This document shows, in pieces, positions 10,201 to 19,621 of a stretch of DNA of 64,000 bases. The notes below the pieces were generated by a model. The model did no database searches, had not been told where the DNA came from, and was given only the letters and a program-made list of their open reading frames with translations. A program made the position numbers and the translations under genes. This DNA comes from an uncultured Opitutales bacterium (GTDB taxonomy: Bacteria; Verrucomicrobiota; Verrucomicrobiia; Opitutales; Seribacteraceae), in NCBI GenBank assembly GCA_943789375.1, contig CALSTX010000002.1, positions 218,372-282,371 on the forward strand, in the 5' to 3' direction. Within the stretch, counting starts at the first letter, position 1, and every line of letters begins with the position of its first letter.

Positions 10201-12044
10201 TCATCGATCTTTATGATCCAGAAATCATTGGAGCCCTGCAATCCTTGGGTTTTATCCCCATCTGCCGGTGAAACCGATGCACCATAAAGAAGATAATTTC
10301 CATCTGCGGTTGGGATGATACCCGAGCAATTATCATCCTCACTCCCGCCATATCTCTTATCCCAGAGCACATCTCCGCCTTCATCAATCTTTACCAACCA
10401 AAAATCTTTTCCTCCCCTGCTGGCTTCAGTTTTATCATGGCTGATATTGGAATCCGAGCTTCCTGCCAAAAGATAGCCACCATCATGAGCCGGTATCATT
10501 TTAGCTAACGAGTCTTCGCCCACACCCCCATACACACGATCCCAGGTAAGCGAACTCCATGACTGCCCCTCCGGGATCGTGAACTCGACCACTTCGGATT
10601 TTGTGGTAGGTGCATCATTTGAGTCGACTATAGTTACTGAAAACAACTGGGTGGAAGTAGCACCCAACTCATCGGTAGTTGCTACCCGGACCTTTTTCCA
10701 CTGATGAATGGTCTCGTAGTTGAGAACGGTTGCGGTTCGCAAGGTGCCGTTTGCATCGATATTAAAAAATTCGTTATGTGTTTCCCAAGTGTTCGAAGCG
10801 AGGGAGTAGGTGAAGCTGTGTCCTTCTGGGTCTGTACCATTGAATTCACCCACAATTGTACCGACAGGCTGGTTCTCGGCGATGGTAAGTGCGGTTGTTG
10901 AATTGAGATCGGTTGGTGGCTCATTCACATCCAATAAAGTCACCGTAAAGTTGCCCACGGTAGTGGCGTTTAGCTCATCCTTTGCCTGCACGGCAATGAC
11001 ATAGCTCGAGGCATTACTTTCGTAATCAAAAACAGTGGCGGTCCTGAGCATGCCGTTTTGATCGATTGAAAATAGCTCGTCATTTGAATGAACTGCTCCA
11101 GTAACGGATATATTCCATTTTGCTCCAAGATACTGCTCCACAGAGGTAATCTCGGTAGCAGTTAATTCTTTATCTAGAATAATTAATTCCCCAAGGTTCC
11201 CTTTCCAAAATCTATTCCAACCCCGATCCTTACTAAAATTTGTGGCATTCACATTTCCCGTGGTCACATGGGAAACAACAGATAACTGATGGGGTTTCTG
11301 GGTACTTTGCCCATTGATCGACACACCATTCAGGCGTGTTGCCCCATTGTATACCTTCGGGTCTCCATAGGATGCACTGAAAAAGTTTCCATTGCCGTCG
11401 TCATGCCAGATACCACCAGCGTTTGCATCAGATGTACCCAAAAGAAAGCCATAACCAGATGCGTCAATATCCTCGGACAACACCCAGAAGACGGTGCGGA
11501 TATCGGTAATTCCATCAAATTGGTGATACTGTGCGGAACCACTGTAGCGCATAACTTTTAATCCACTCGGTTGGTGTAGTGTCAATAGGGGTGTCCCCAC
11601 TTTGGTTGCATCATTTGCGGAATTACTCCGGTCAGGCCATGTTGTTTCTGCCTCATTTAAAGCACTTGCGTCCAACCAAAGGTTTGGATTTAGATCGGTT
11701 GGAAATTCTGGTCTCAATGCATAAGTAATGGAATGATCTTCTGCATCCGTTGCATTGAATTCCCCAATAATTGTACCGATTGCGGAGTTCTCAGCGATGG
11801 TCAGGTTGCTTGCATTGATATCAGTAGGTGCAGAATTACCTTTCAAAGAGACACCATGTAACAATATAGAAAAGACAAGGGTGCAAAAGAGAGAAGTCAA
11901 AGAGGATGCAGGAGCAAGGGATACCCATTTCCTGAGCGAAATATTAGAAAAAATAACTTTCAAAATGTTGAATTGTGTAATTTGGAGCCTAGACGAAAGA
12001 AGGGCATATTTTAGTTCTAAAATAGAATATTTTTTTAACATCAT
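6720..12044 (-). CDS. N-terminal fragment of giant secreted multidomain protein (gene I, part 1)
   Basis: N-terminal part of gene I. A hydrophobic export segment (SLFCTLVFSILLHG) precedes NSAPTDINASNLTIAENS, a cadherin-like start. There follow a LamG-like LWLDAS module (about 11,110-11,690), two cadherin modules, propeller 1 (9,245-10,552), a cadherin module, a LamG domain (LVAWYPFDGN, about 8,345-8,980) and the first FGE-like domain (about 7,620-8,318; MIWVEPGTFTMGSP, WGFFDMHGNVWEWT, IVRGGSYASPSPYVRSARR). Then come two further cadherin modules and the first three blades of propeller 2. The FGE-like domain lacks the catalytic Cys pair. The reading frame stops at 6,720 because of a G5 run. The ATG at 12,044 is not conserved in gene II, whereas a TTG at 11,963 (MKVIFSNISLRKW) is, so the true start may be 11,963. 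Confidence 0.85.
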   Translation of the reverse strand: MMLKKYSILELKYALLSSRLQITQFNILKVIFSNISLRKWVSLAPASSLTSLFCTLVFSILLHGVSLKGNSAPTDINASNLTIAENSAIGTIIGEFNATDAEDHSITYALRPEFPTDLNPNLWLDASALNEAETTWPDRSNSANDATKVGTPLLTLHQPSGLKVMRYSGSAQYHQFDGITDIRTVFWVLSEDIDASGYGFLLGTSDANAGGIWHDDGNGNFFSASYGDPKVYNGATRLNGVSINGQSTQKPHQLSVVSHVTTGNVNATNFSKDRGWNRFWKGNLGELIILDKELTATEITSVEQYLGAKWNISVTGAVHSNDELFSIDQNGMLRTATVFDYESNASSYVIAVQAKDELNATTVGNFTVTLLDVNEPPTDLNSTTALTIAENQPVGTIVGEFNGTDPEGHSFTYSLASNTWETHNEFFNIDANGTLRTATVLNYETIHQWKKVRVATTDELGATSTQLFSVTIVDSNDAPTTKSEVVEFTIPEGQSWSSLTWDRVYGGVGEDSLAKMIPAHDGGYLLAGSSDSNISHDKTEASRGGKDFWLVKIDEGGDVLWDKRYGGSEDDNCSGIIPTADGNYLLYGASVSPADGDKTQGLQGSNDFWIIKIDENGSKIWDKRYGGGSEDKCLYALELENGDFALSGYSRSGISGDKTHGSLGHTDSWLIRVDENGTKIWDHTYGGDFFDFAIKVEVVSDGNWLVFGYSSSNPGNSKTATKKGGDDYWVIKVNHENGSMIWDKSYGGASYDYFDDALVQEDGSFIMVGLSYAASGNTGDRQSTAKGESSDLWVVKADANGSILWERSYGGEKGVGWNSRIIPLGGQGFLISSGASGQATGDISGGQRNTGGSDSDYWLIKIDQYGNKIWDRRYGGGGYEDSKSIIPTNDGGFLLGGWSYAMAGFDKTHPRYSLGSWIGDYWVLKLDEHGNKVNTLHDPEGGELTWSISGGADTGYFEINASNGGISFAGADYANPRDADQNNTYEVTIRATDSSGLHAEQVVRVAIEYPFNEANGDEFLHSGLVAWYPFDGNASDMSGNGNDGTLYGPVPGTDRMGEPDKALSFDGTDDRVKIPYSLLHDRVQFTYNLWYKSTDASEPYAGFISAANTISYAGNLLLLEMGKSEKLELWDSGSAIVKGDVENRSNWVDHWRMITLVRESYESHIFVDGKPYMEVNQPNTSLDVAENGLWIGPDQDSVAGGWDSTQHLTGSVDDVRVYHRALSKREVELLYQTTSSNHFVDSAKDLEMIWVEPGTFTMGSPTSEPGRSSDETEHNVTLTKGFYLGKYEVTQAQYEAVMKSHSDANATPSRWSGNPNRPVEKISWNDIQSFLEFLNEQEAENIPAGWEYILPTEAQWEYACRAGTITSYSWGNTISDSDANWMNTNDDNQTQNVGQYNANPWGFFDMHGNVWEWTNDWKASYPENNVTDPKGPDMGSEKIVRGGSYASPSPYVRSARRHAYETNATYSGIGFRLALLNANHAPSFHDKNATFSIQENKTTIGYIFATDTNPLGDQITFSINAGADASLLEINASSGELSFKTSPDFERLQDANGDNIFEVVVRASDSYGLFSDQNIEITLTDVNEAPTLVGSDTITLSESTTTTSIFPTWDRTFGGNGEDRLTDTIKTSDGGYLLSGYSESNASTDKSQNSRGGKDYWVVKLDAHGNKVWDRTFGGSGEDRCNGAIEVAEKGYLIFGGSTSPAGGDRTAQNKGNQDFWVVRIDINGSILWDKAYGGSHFEYCTDAIHTSDGGYLLGGTSSTWSDGDLSQTSRGGE
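9245..10552 (-). repeat. First seven-repeat beta-propeller of gene I
   Basis: Seven units of about 60 residues run without interruption from LTWDRVYGGVGED to LKLDEHGNKVN. Each has the pattern WDK.YGG..ED...I..DG.YLL.G.S.S..GDKT...G..DFWIIKIDENG. A single uninterrupted array of seven supports a closed seven-bladed propeller and gives the template by which the broken second array can be repaired. Confidence 0.8.
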
Positions 12045-12133
12045 TGGGGGAAGATGTTATTGTGGGGAGTTGACAAGGTGAGTACCCTTTTATTTTTACT
12101 GTGAAATGACATCAGAAATCTACTTTACTGAGG

Positions 12134-15100
12134 TTATTTCGTAGAGAAGTTAAAAAAGATAGTTTGTTTACCTGGGTAAAGATAGAGCCAATCCCCTGTG
12201 TTGTCGGACCAAAAATAGGGCCAGACATCTTTTTGGGTCCATAGCCAGTTTTCCTGTTCCATCCACAGCCATATACCATCCTTTACATCCGATTGAGTAT
12301 AGACCCAGCCAAGGCGGGTGTGATAGATCCAGTCGGTGTGTTCAAATCGTTGGAAGGTTCCAAGCCATGGAGATTGTATCCATCCATTTCCGGCATCCCG
12401 CATGGATGTCCACCAGGCATCGGGCTGGGGCAGGGCAGGTATCTTCAATCGCTTAGGAGCACCGTGTGATTCCCCTATTTTATTTCGGGCAAACGCTCGA
12501 TAATAATAGGTTGTGCCAAAGGCTAAATCTGTAATTTTTATATGGAAAGTATTTCCATAAGGTTCCGCGATGTAGCTTTTATATGTTTGAAAGGAAAAGG
12601 AATCACTGATTTCAATGCCAAACTCTTCTAATTTCACGCCAGCATTAGTGAGGATACGACCCTTGAAAACATAGATACCTTTCTCATTTTGTGTAACCTC
12701 CTGAGTTTGTACTATAGGATGATATTTTAGGGTTTCCGGTTGTAGTACAGGGGGATCGGTTTGGCTCTTGTTATCATCCACCCCTGAATTGTTTCCATCT
12801 ATAACAGGAGGCTGAGGGCCGATGGGGTTTTCTGTTTTGTTTTGGTCGATAAGAGGAGGTTCAGTGTTATTGAGGTCATCGGATGTATTTTGATCGATTA
12901 CAGGTGCTATGGTTTTATTGTCATCTAAATTAGGGGGCAGGGTGGTGTTGTGGTCATCGTTGTCCTTTGGTTCAGTTACTGGTTCTTCCGTTTTATTATC
13001 ATCCAGGACAGGAGAGGTGTCGTCGCTTGGGTCATTCAGTAGATTAATTATAAAGGCTTGGCTGAAGCTTGCCTTATGCTCATCCGTGACCTGAATCCGT
13101 ACCGAGAAATTGTGCTCACTGTTCTCGTAATCAAAGAATTTTTGAGAAATGAGTTGGTTGTCCGCCTCTATGGTGAAAGAGGAATTATGGCTATCACCCG
13201 GTCCCTTTGACAGGGTGTAGGCGAGGGTGCTTGAGTTATCAGGATCAGTACCAGTAAATTTTCCGACAAGGGTGCCAACAGGTTGGTTTTCCAAGATAGA
13301 TGACTTGGATAAAGTAAGGGCAGTGGGGGCAGAATTGGCAACCGAACGGGGATCAAAGGGATCCGAACCATAAGCCAATTCTTCGGCATCGGAAAAGCCA
13401 TCATTGTCGTTATCTGGGTCGTAGTGGTCCTCAATGCCATCCTTATCCATGTCTTCAACCACATTTTTAACCCGGATAGAAATGTGTTTTTGGTCATATT
13501 CACCCTTGGGGTCAACCACTTGCACCCATACCTGATAGGTATTTTCTTTAGTAAGATCCTTGGGGTTCTCGAAATCTGGGGCGTGGGTAAAGGCGAGGTT
13601 ACCTGTCGTTGTATTGAGATCAAATAACCCCTGTTCGAAACCACCTGTCTTTTCAAAGATAAGAGTGTCCCTGTCTTCATCAGATGCTTGAAGTTGCATG
13701 ATATGAGTTGAATTTTCTGGTATCTCAAATTGAACTGCCAAAGAATTTTCTGAGGGAGAAGTAAATACAGGAGCATCGTTTTGATCCTGGAGGGTAAGAG
13801 TCAATTCTTGTAGTAAGGATGCATTGTGCTCATCGGTGACCTTGATCAGCAGGGTGTAATTTGTCCTATTGCTTTCAAAGTTAAAGATGGCTGCGTTTTT
13901 AAGTGTCCCATTTTGTTCCAGGCTGAAAAGAGCATGGTCAGTTTCCTTATCTGTGGTTATCAATTTGTAAGAAAGGGATGCATTGCTATCGGGGTCTGTC
14001 CCATTACATTCTGCAATTACACTACCAATGGGTTGGTTTTCCCAAAACCTTACATGGCTAAGTTTAAGCAAAGAGGGTGGGGCATTGGCCACCGAATTGG
14101 GATCGAGGGGGTTGGAACAGTAGGCAAGTTCGTCTGCATCGGAGAAACCATCGTTATCGTCATCCGGATCAAGATCGTCCGAGATGCTGTCATTATCATC
14201 ATCTGTGTCGTAATGATTTTCGATCCCATCTCCATCGAGGTCTTCAACTACATTGGTAACCCTTACGAGAAAATCTTTATCATAGGATGCATTGTACTCA
14301 TCGAATACCCGCACCGTGATGGTGTGGTTTTCATCTGTTTCAAAATCTAGTTCTTCTCGAGTCACAAGAGTTCCATTCTGCTCCATTTTAAAGAGCGGAT
14401 GCTCAATCGGATCATGCATGGGCAATGCCCACTTTTCTCCCAGGTAAGACTCCACCAGTTTACGATCCACTTCGGAAAGGCCTTCATCAAAAACCATAAA
14501 TTCAGCAACAAAACCCTTAGGGAATTGATTAAGGTCATTATTGGCAAAGAGGCGGAGAACATGCCTCGGGTGCACAGCAGTTTGGTAATCCGTTGTACCT
14601 AGTGATTGACCGTTTAATAATCCGTGGATCGTTCCCATTTCGTAATCAAATGAGACTTGGTACAAGGCTGGGCCCATATCACTTTGTGGATAAAATTTAT
14701 GTGAGGTAAGACTACCACTATACGAATGATGCCAGACACGGGATTTAAAACGATACTTATCCCCTGCATCCCATTGCATAAAACCACCCCCCGAAAAACT
14801 ATCGTAGGAAACAAGTGAATCAGATTCACTGTTCACCCAATCAAATCCAGCCACAGCAAACATGGTGAAGTTTGGACTCAGCGGGAACGCCCCATTGCTA
14901 TACATGTAATCACTCCCCAAAAACTCGACCACTGGAAGTTCATTCAGTTCAAGGTCAGTCATTTGTGGTTGCCGATTTTCCTCATCCTGGATCAGCGAAG
15001 GACCACCCCTTTTATCCGTCCATCTCATAATGTAGGATCGGTTCAAATCGAGGGTCTCACTGGCATTGGCGTCAAGCCAAAGTGAGGGAGATAAATGCTC

Positions 15101-18100
15101 GGGGTAATCCGCAACCAATCCAAATTTCAGGGACTGTCCCGAATCTGGATCAGTCCCAGTAAAATTGCCGACGAAGGTTCCAGCATCTGCATTTTCAGAT
15201 ATGGTCAATGCACCGCTTGCTGAAATACCGGTTGGTAGTTGATTTGTGGACTGGTCATCATAGGGGTCCGTTCCATTGTCCAACTCAGTTTCGTTGTTTA
15301 TACCATCCCCGTCCGCATCTTCATCGATGGCATCCTCGATACCATCCTCATCGATATCCTCCACCTCATTGGAGAGAAAGACGACCAATTCCTTCTCAAT
15401 AACTTCTCCGTACGGATCAGTCGCCCGTATGCGAATCGTACGATTGGCATCCTCTTCATAGTCCAAGGAAGCGGTGGTGGAAATGGTTCCGTTTTCATCG
15501 ATCACAAAGGATTCATTATCCAACCCATCAACAGACCGGTTCATCGGGATTCCCCACTTGGATGCTAGGTGATTTTCCAACCTTTCCATCTCCATCGCAG
15601 ACTTTCCGTTCATCACAATCAATTCCTTGATCGAGCCTCTAAGAAATCCATTGGGTGAGGAAAATTCATCCGCATAAAAAGCACCACCAATTGCAGATCT
15701 GTTCGAGCCCGAGTATGTGATCTCGCCCGTGTCAGCTATATTAGAAATGACTGCACCATTGTGTGCCAGAAATCGTCTTTCATCTTTCCGAAAAGCAGAA
15801 ACCAAAAAGTAGTTTCCTTGAGATGTCGAAGTATTCGGTGCCGGATCATCAGTTCCATTTGTTTTTCTTATAGTAAAAGTTAATTTGAAAATACTATCAT
15901 GCTGTCGAACACGCCAACCGGTAGAGGTATTCATAGAGTCATACCCTGCTATTGAGTTAGCCCAGTCAGCACTCTGGTTCCATTTTGCCACCACTACTAC
16001 TGCTGGTTCCTGCAATTCATGGAATGGGTCCTTAGATATTTGCATGATGTCGTTGCCATCGAACTCGATACGGTTGTTGATGCGAACGGGTTGGGCATCG
16101 GGGTTAGATTGGACCGCGTGGTTGCCCTTGCCACTAAGGTCGCGCCACTCATAAATTCTACCATCTTTTTCAAGGATGGAGTCGGTATTATTTGCATCCA
16201 ACCAAAGGATTGCATTCGCCCCTGCCGTACGCGACACCAGGTTGTATTTGAAGCTTTCATGGTTGTCTGTATCGGAGGTGGTGAGGGTACCCACTACGGT
16301 GCCTGCGTCGGCATTTTCCAATACGCTTAATGCACCGGATATATTGGATGGTGCAGTGTTGGGGATGGACTCCTCATCGTTGGGGTCAGACCCGTAAGCG
16401 GTTTCTTCCGCATCGGAAAATCCATCATTGTCCAAGTCCTCATCCGCATCGCTGATGAATACCGGGTACGTCTTTTCGGAAACCAGTGCCCCGTTGCTCG
16501 TTGCCCGTACCGATATTTTGTACTCGGTGGCGTTGGTCTCATAATCAAACACCACAAGGTTGGATAGCGTGCCGTTCTCATCCATGGCAAACAGATGATT
16601 ATGGTTGGATGAATTTGCCTCACTCAGGGAATAAGTATGCGATGCATTGTAATCGGCACTCACCTCCGAGATTGAACCAAGGTTCGTACCAGCTGCCTGC
16701 CCTTCGATCGATACGAATTTCTCATCATGATTGAGTAGTTTATGATGGGGGTGATCATTAGGTAATTTTGCCTGCAATGCCCACTTGTGACTGAGGTAAC
16801 CTTCTACCAACTGTTCGTCATCATAACTAAGTTTTTCTTCAAAAATTAATAATTCAGCGAGATGCAAAGAGAAATCTTGCCCTATTTTTAATGGCTCAGA
16901 AGGTAGTGAACCAATGCTACCACTCGCACTTACTGATGCATTCAATGTACCATTAATCTTATTAGCAAAAGATCCATCACCGAAAGACATTACAAATAAA
17001 CCGACATCATCTTTGAGGGATTGAGTCCTTAGATTTGCATCATCTTTGTAATAATTTGTGCCACCAGAATTTCTGGCTCTCATAAAATATAAAGGAGGAT
17101 CATAATCTCCTCTTCGAACTCCAAAATGCCATGCTGTATCGGCACTGCTATTTATATTTGAAGTCTTACCCAAAACTCTTTTCCATGTTACATGGTTAAC
17201 TATTTGGAATACTCCAAAAACATGCAGTTCAGACCATTCGTCAAAATCTGTCTCACTGTTTTCGATTTTCAAAGTCGATGAACTTAAGTCGACTCCTGGT
17301 TTGGAATTTATCAAAGAAGCTTTCCAATTTGGTCTTTTATGTGATTCAGTGATAGCATCGTAATTATTTCCACTTTGATCATACCATCTTGAGAATGCTT
17401 CTTTATCAGAAGTTAAAGGCTGATCGTCAGCATTTAATAAATTTGCTGGGTTACTTGCATCTAGCCAAAGCTTTAGATTTGAACTTATTTCTGTGACCAG
17501 TGGGAAACGATTTTGTTTTAGAACAATACTTAGCGACCTTTCGAATGACTTGTTAAATGAATCAGCTACTCGTACCCGGATGCTCATCTGGGTAGCGTTG
17601 TTTTCGTAATCAAAACGATGGAGGGCTCGTAATTCGCCAGCCAAACTCATGGAGAATAGATCGTTGTAAGTATCTCCCCCACCGGAAACCAATTCAAAGC
17701 GGTGGAAATCACTTACATCCTCATCCTCGGCAATCAATTGACCGACCAATGAATTAACCACAGAATGTTCTTTGATTTTTAGACCAGTATCCGAGGAAAT
17801 ATCCGTGGGGGCATGATTAGTGGAATCAGGATTGTCCGGATTGGATCCATTGGCTAGTTCATCTGAGTTGGACAATCCGTCCCCATCCCGGTCTGGATCG
17901 GAATCATCTGGGGTGCCATCGTTATCGTCATCCGGATCGGATGCATCGGCAATGCCATCCCCATCCGCATCTTCCAACGAATCACTAATTTGGATAACGA
18001 GTTCTTTTTCCACTGCGTTACCCTCTGTATCACTCACGCGGATTCTCACCGTGTGGGAAACTGCGGTTTCATAATCAAAATATCGAGTGGGAATCAATTC

Positions 18101-19621
18101 CCCCGTTTCGTTCACATAAAACCTCGCATTATCATCCGCTCCTTCACCGCTGACCAATTGGTAGGAATACTTTTCTGCGAGATCATAATCTCTGACATCC
18201 AACACCCCGACTGGTTTTCCCACCGGATGGTTCTCAAATATTTCGCTTGGGGTAAAAAGGGTAAAATCGGTATGCGGGCGGTTGGTGAAGTTTGCCTCTA
18301 AATTTTCATAACCACTGGGGGATGGGTTTTGGAAAAATGAATGAGTGCTGGGTAAATCCTCTTCCATGCCCCACTTGTGGGCAAGGTAGCCCTCGATAAG
18401 CTCCCGATCATCCTCAGGCAGAGCATAACGGAAGATAAGGAGTTCCCCCCACCTGTAAGTGTTCCCAATCCGCACAGGTTCTTCATTAGGTAAAAGGCTG
18501 GGCGTTATATCATTGGTCTCCTTAATGTATGAACCATTGGCGAAATATTTGAGAGTTGTACTTGGCCCATCGTACCAAACAGTAATGATTTTTGGGGATA
18601 TATCGGCATACATGGAAAAAGACCCACTAAGCCTTGCAGCGTACCCAGAAACCTTAGGGTACCCCAACCATAAAGCTGCTCCTTGGCTTACTCCTGTATT
18701 CATCCTATCAAACGACCATCCAGATGGTATATAATTACCAGCCCATGATGAATGTTTCCATATACCCGCAGTCCAATTAGAACTTGAAGTCCATTGGTAG
18801 ACAAAGGCCATGGTCATACTATCCCACGCATCAAAAGAGTTCTCAGAATTTTGCACAACCAGTGCATCTCCATCTGTACGGACTGAGGGGAAGTAACGGG
18901 AAAGTGAATTTTCTTCGTATTTAGACTGACCGTTGCCCACCGCATGGTGCCCATATCCACTCTTGTCCATCCACATCCCAACGGACTCACCATCCTCGGG
19001 CAAATCATCAGCCATCTCCATATTGCTGGACACTCGCATGGAGCCACGGTCTCCCGCATCGAGCCAGAGCATAAGCCCCTCATTGATAGAGACTGGGGAA
19101 AAGCGGACATCATCGATCAAGGAAACAGTGAATGACTTATCGAATCCCTGCCCGTAGGGATCGACCGCCCGGACACGGACCAGGTAGCTGGAAGCATTGT
19201 TTTCGTAGTCAAAGACCACGGCAGTGCGCAAACCACCCTCTTCATCTATGTGGAATAAAGCATTGTTGGTCGACCCTTCGCCATCCACCAATTCATAGGC
19301 GTAGCCAACGCTCCCATCCACATCCACAGGGGTAAGCTTGCCCACCAGGGTGCCGATGGGCTGGTTTTCCAGAACAGCCAAAGTTCCACTTGAGTTTAAG
19401 TCCGTGGGCGGGCGGTTGGTGGAGGTAGGATTGTTGGGATCGGAACCATAGAGGGCTTCATCGGTATTGCTGAGGCCATCGCCATCTCGGTCGGGATCTG
19501 AACCATTGGGAATACCATCCCCATCGATATCGGTTTCGAGGTGGTCTTCCACTCCATCCCCATCCAAATCCTCAAACACATCGAGCACGGTAAAGGTGAG
19601 GGCTTGTTGAGTAAGCCTCAT
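12134..19621 (-). CDS. C-terminal two thirds of giant cadherin/LamG/TSP3 secreted protein (gene II, part 4)
   Basis: A chain of repeating modules. Each has a calcium-binding thrombospondin-3-like stretch (for example DLDGDGVEDHLETDIDGDG), a cadherin-like half (PPTDLNSSGTLAVLENQPIGTLVGKL), often a LamG-like insert (GLMLWLDAGD, NLKLWLDASN, AILWLDANN, PSLWLDANAS), and a closing cadherin half (DYENNASSYLVRVRAVDPYG). The last two modules lack the LamG insert. Near the C-terminus come a low-complexity Asp/Asn/Thr/Pro linker (repeated PPVIDGN-type units, about 12,740-13,030), an FN3-like domain (DLAFGTTYYYRAFARNKIG) and the Trp-rich terminal domain (GLWLW-like GIWLWMEQENWLWT, WPYFW, DWLYLYPG). No catalytic domain is recognised; an adhesive or glycan-binding surface role is an inference. 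The Met at 19,621 is not a real start: one surplus base near 19,610 splits AYQQALTFTVLDV. Confidence 0.85.
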   Translation of the reverse strand: MRLTQQALTFTVLDVFEDLDGDGVEDHLETDIDGDGIPNGSDPDRDGDGLSNTDEALYGSDPNNPTSTNRPPTDLNSSGTLAVLENQPIGTLVGKLTPVDVDGSVGYAYELVDGEGSTNNALFHIDEEGGLRTAVVFDYENNASSYLVRVRAVDPYGQGFDKSFTVSLIDDVRFSPVSINEGLMLWLDAGDRGSMRVSSNMEMADDLPEDGESVGMWMDKSGYGHHAVGNGQSKYEENSLSRYFPSVRTDGDALVVQNSENSFDAWDSMTMAFVYQWTSSSNWTAGIWKHSSWAGNYIPSGWSFDRMNTGVSQGAALWLGYPKVSGYAARLSGSFSMYADISPKIITVWYDGPSTTLKYFANGSYIKETNDITPSLLPNEEPVRIGNTYRWGELLIFRYALPEDDRELIEGYLAHKWGMEEDLPSTHSFFQNPSPSGYENLEANFTNRPHTDFTLFTPSEIFENHPVGKPVGVLDVRDYDLAEKYSYQLVSGEGADDNARFYVNETGELIPTRYFDYETAVSHTVRIRVSDTEGNAVEKELVIQISDSLEDADGDGIADASDPDDDNDGTPDDSDPDRDGDGLSNSDELANGSNPDNPDSTNHAPTDISSDTGLKIKEHSVVNSLVGQLIAEDEDVSDFHRFELVSGGGDTYNDLFSMSLAGELRALHRFDYENNATQMSIRVRVADSFNKSFERSLSIVLKQNRFPLVTEISSNLKLWLDASNPANLLNADDQPLTSDKEAFSRWYDQSGNNYDAITESHKRPNWKASLINSKPGVDLSSSTLKIENSETDFDEWSELHVFGVFQIVNHVTWKRVLGKTSNINSSADTAWHFGVRRGDYDPPLYFMRARNSGGTNYYKDDANLRTQSLKDDVGLFVMSFGDGSFANKINGTLNASVSASGSIGSLPSEPLKIGQDFSLHLAELLIFEEKLSYDDEQLVEGYLSHKWALQAKLPNDHPHHKLLNHDEKFVSIEGQAAGTNLGSISEVSADYNASHTYSLSEANSSNHNHLFAMDENGTLSNLVVFDYETNATEYKISVRATSNGALVSEKTYPVFISDADEDLDNDGFSDAEETAYGSDPNDEESIPNTAPSNISGALSVLENADAGTVVGTLTTSDTDNHESFKYNLVSRTAGANAILWLDANNTDSILEKDGRIYEWRDLSGKGNHAVQSNPDAQPVRINNRIEFDGNDIMQISKDPFHELQEPAVVVVAKWNQSADWANSIAGYDSMNTSTGWRVRQHDSIFKLTFTIRKTNGTDDPAPNTSTSQGNYFLVSAFRKDERRFLAHNGAVISNIADTGEITYSGSNRSAIGGAFYADEFSSPNGFLRGSIKELIVMNGKSAMEMERLENHLASKWGIPMNRSVDGLDNESFVIDENGTISTTASLDYEEDANRTIRIRATDPYGEVIEKELVVFLSNEVEDIDEDGIEDAIDEDADGDGINNETELDNGTDPYDDQSTNQLPTGISASGALTISENADAGTFVGNFTGTDPDSGQSLKFGLVADYPEHLSPSLWLDANASETLDLNRSYIMRWTDKRGGPSLIQDEENRQPQMTDLELNELPVVEFLGSDYMYSNGAFPLSPNFTMFAVAGFDWVNSESDSLVSYDSFSGGGFMQWDAGDKYRFKSRVWHHSYSGSLTSHKFYPQSDMGPALYQVSFDYEMGTIHGLLNGQSLGTTDYQTAVHPRHVLRLFANNDLNQFPKGFVAEFMVFDEGLSEVDRKLVESYLGEKWALPMHDPIEHPLFKMEQNGTLVTREELDFETDENHTITVRVFDEYNASYDKDFLVRVTNVVEDLDGDGIENHYDTDDDNDSISDDLDPDDDNDGFSDADELAYCSNPLDPNSVANAPPSLLKLSHVRFWENQPIGSVIAECNGTDPDSNASLSYKLITTDKETDHALFSLEQNGTLKNAAIFNFESNRTNYTLLIKVTDEHNASLLQELTLTLQDQNDAPVFTSPSENSLAVQFEIPENSTHIMQLQASDEDRDTLIFEKTGGFEQGLFDLNTTTGNLAFTHAPDFENPKDLTKENTYQVWVQVVDPKGEYDQKHISIRVKNVVEDMDKDGIEDHYDPDNDNDGFSDAEELAYGSDPFDPRSVANSAPTALTLSKSSILENQPVGTLVGKFTGTDPDNSSTLAYTLSKGPGDSHNSSFTIEADNQLISQKFFDYENSEHNFSVRIQVTDEHKASFSQAFIINLLNDPSDDTSPVLDDNKTEEPVTEPKDNDDHNTTLPPNLDDNKTIAPVIDQNTSDDLNNTEPPLIDQNKTENPIGPQPPVIDGNNSGVDDNKSQTDPPVLQPETLKYHPIVQTQEVTQNEKGIYVFKGRILTNAGVKLEEFGIEISDSFSFQTYKSYIAEPYGNTFHIKITDLAFGTTYYYRAFARNKIGESHGAPKRLKIPALPQPDAWWTSMRDAGNGWIQSPWLGTFQRFEHTDWIYHTRLGWVYTQSDVKDGIWLWMEQENWLWTQKDVWPYFWSDNTGDWLYLYPGKQTIFFNFSTK

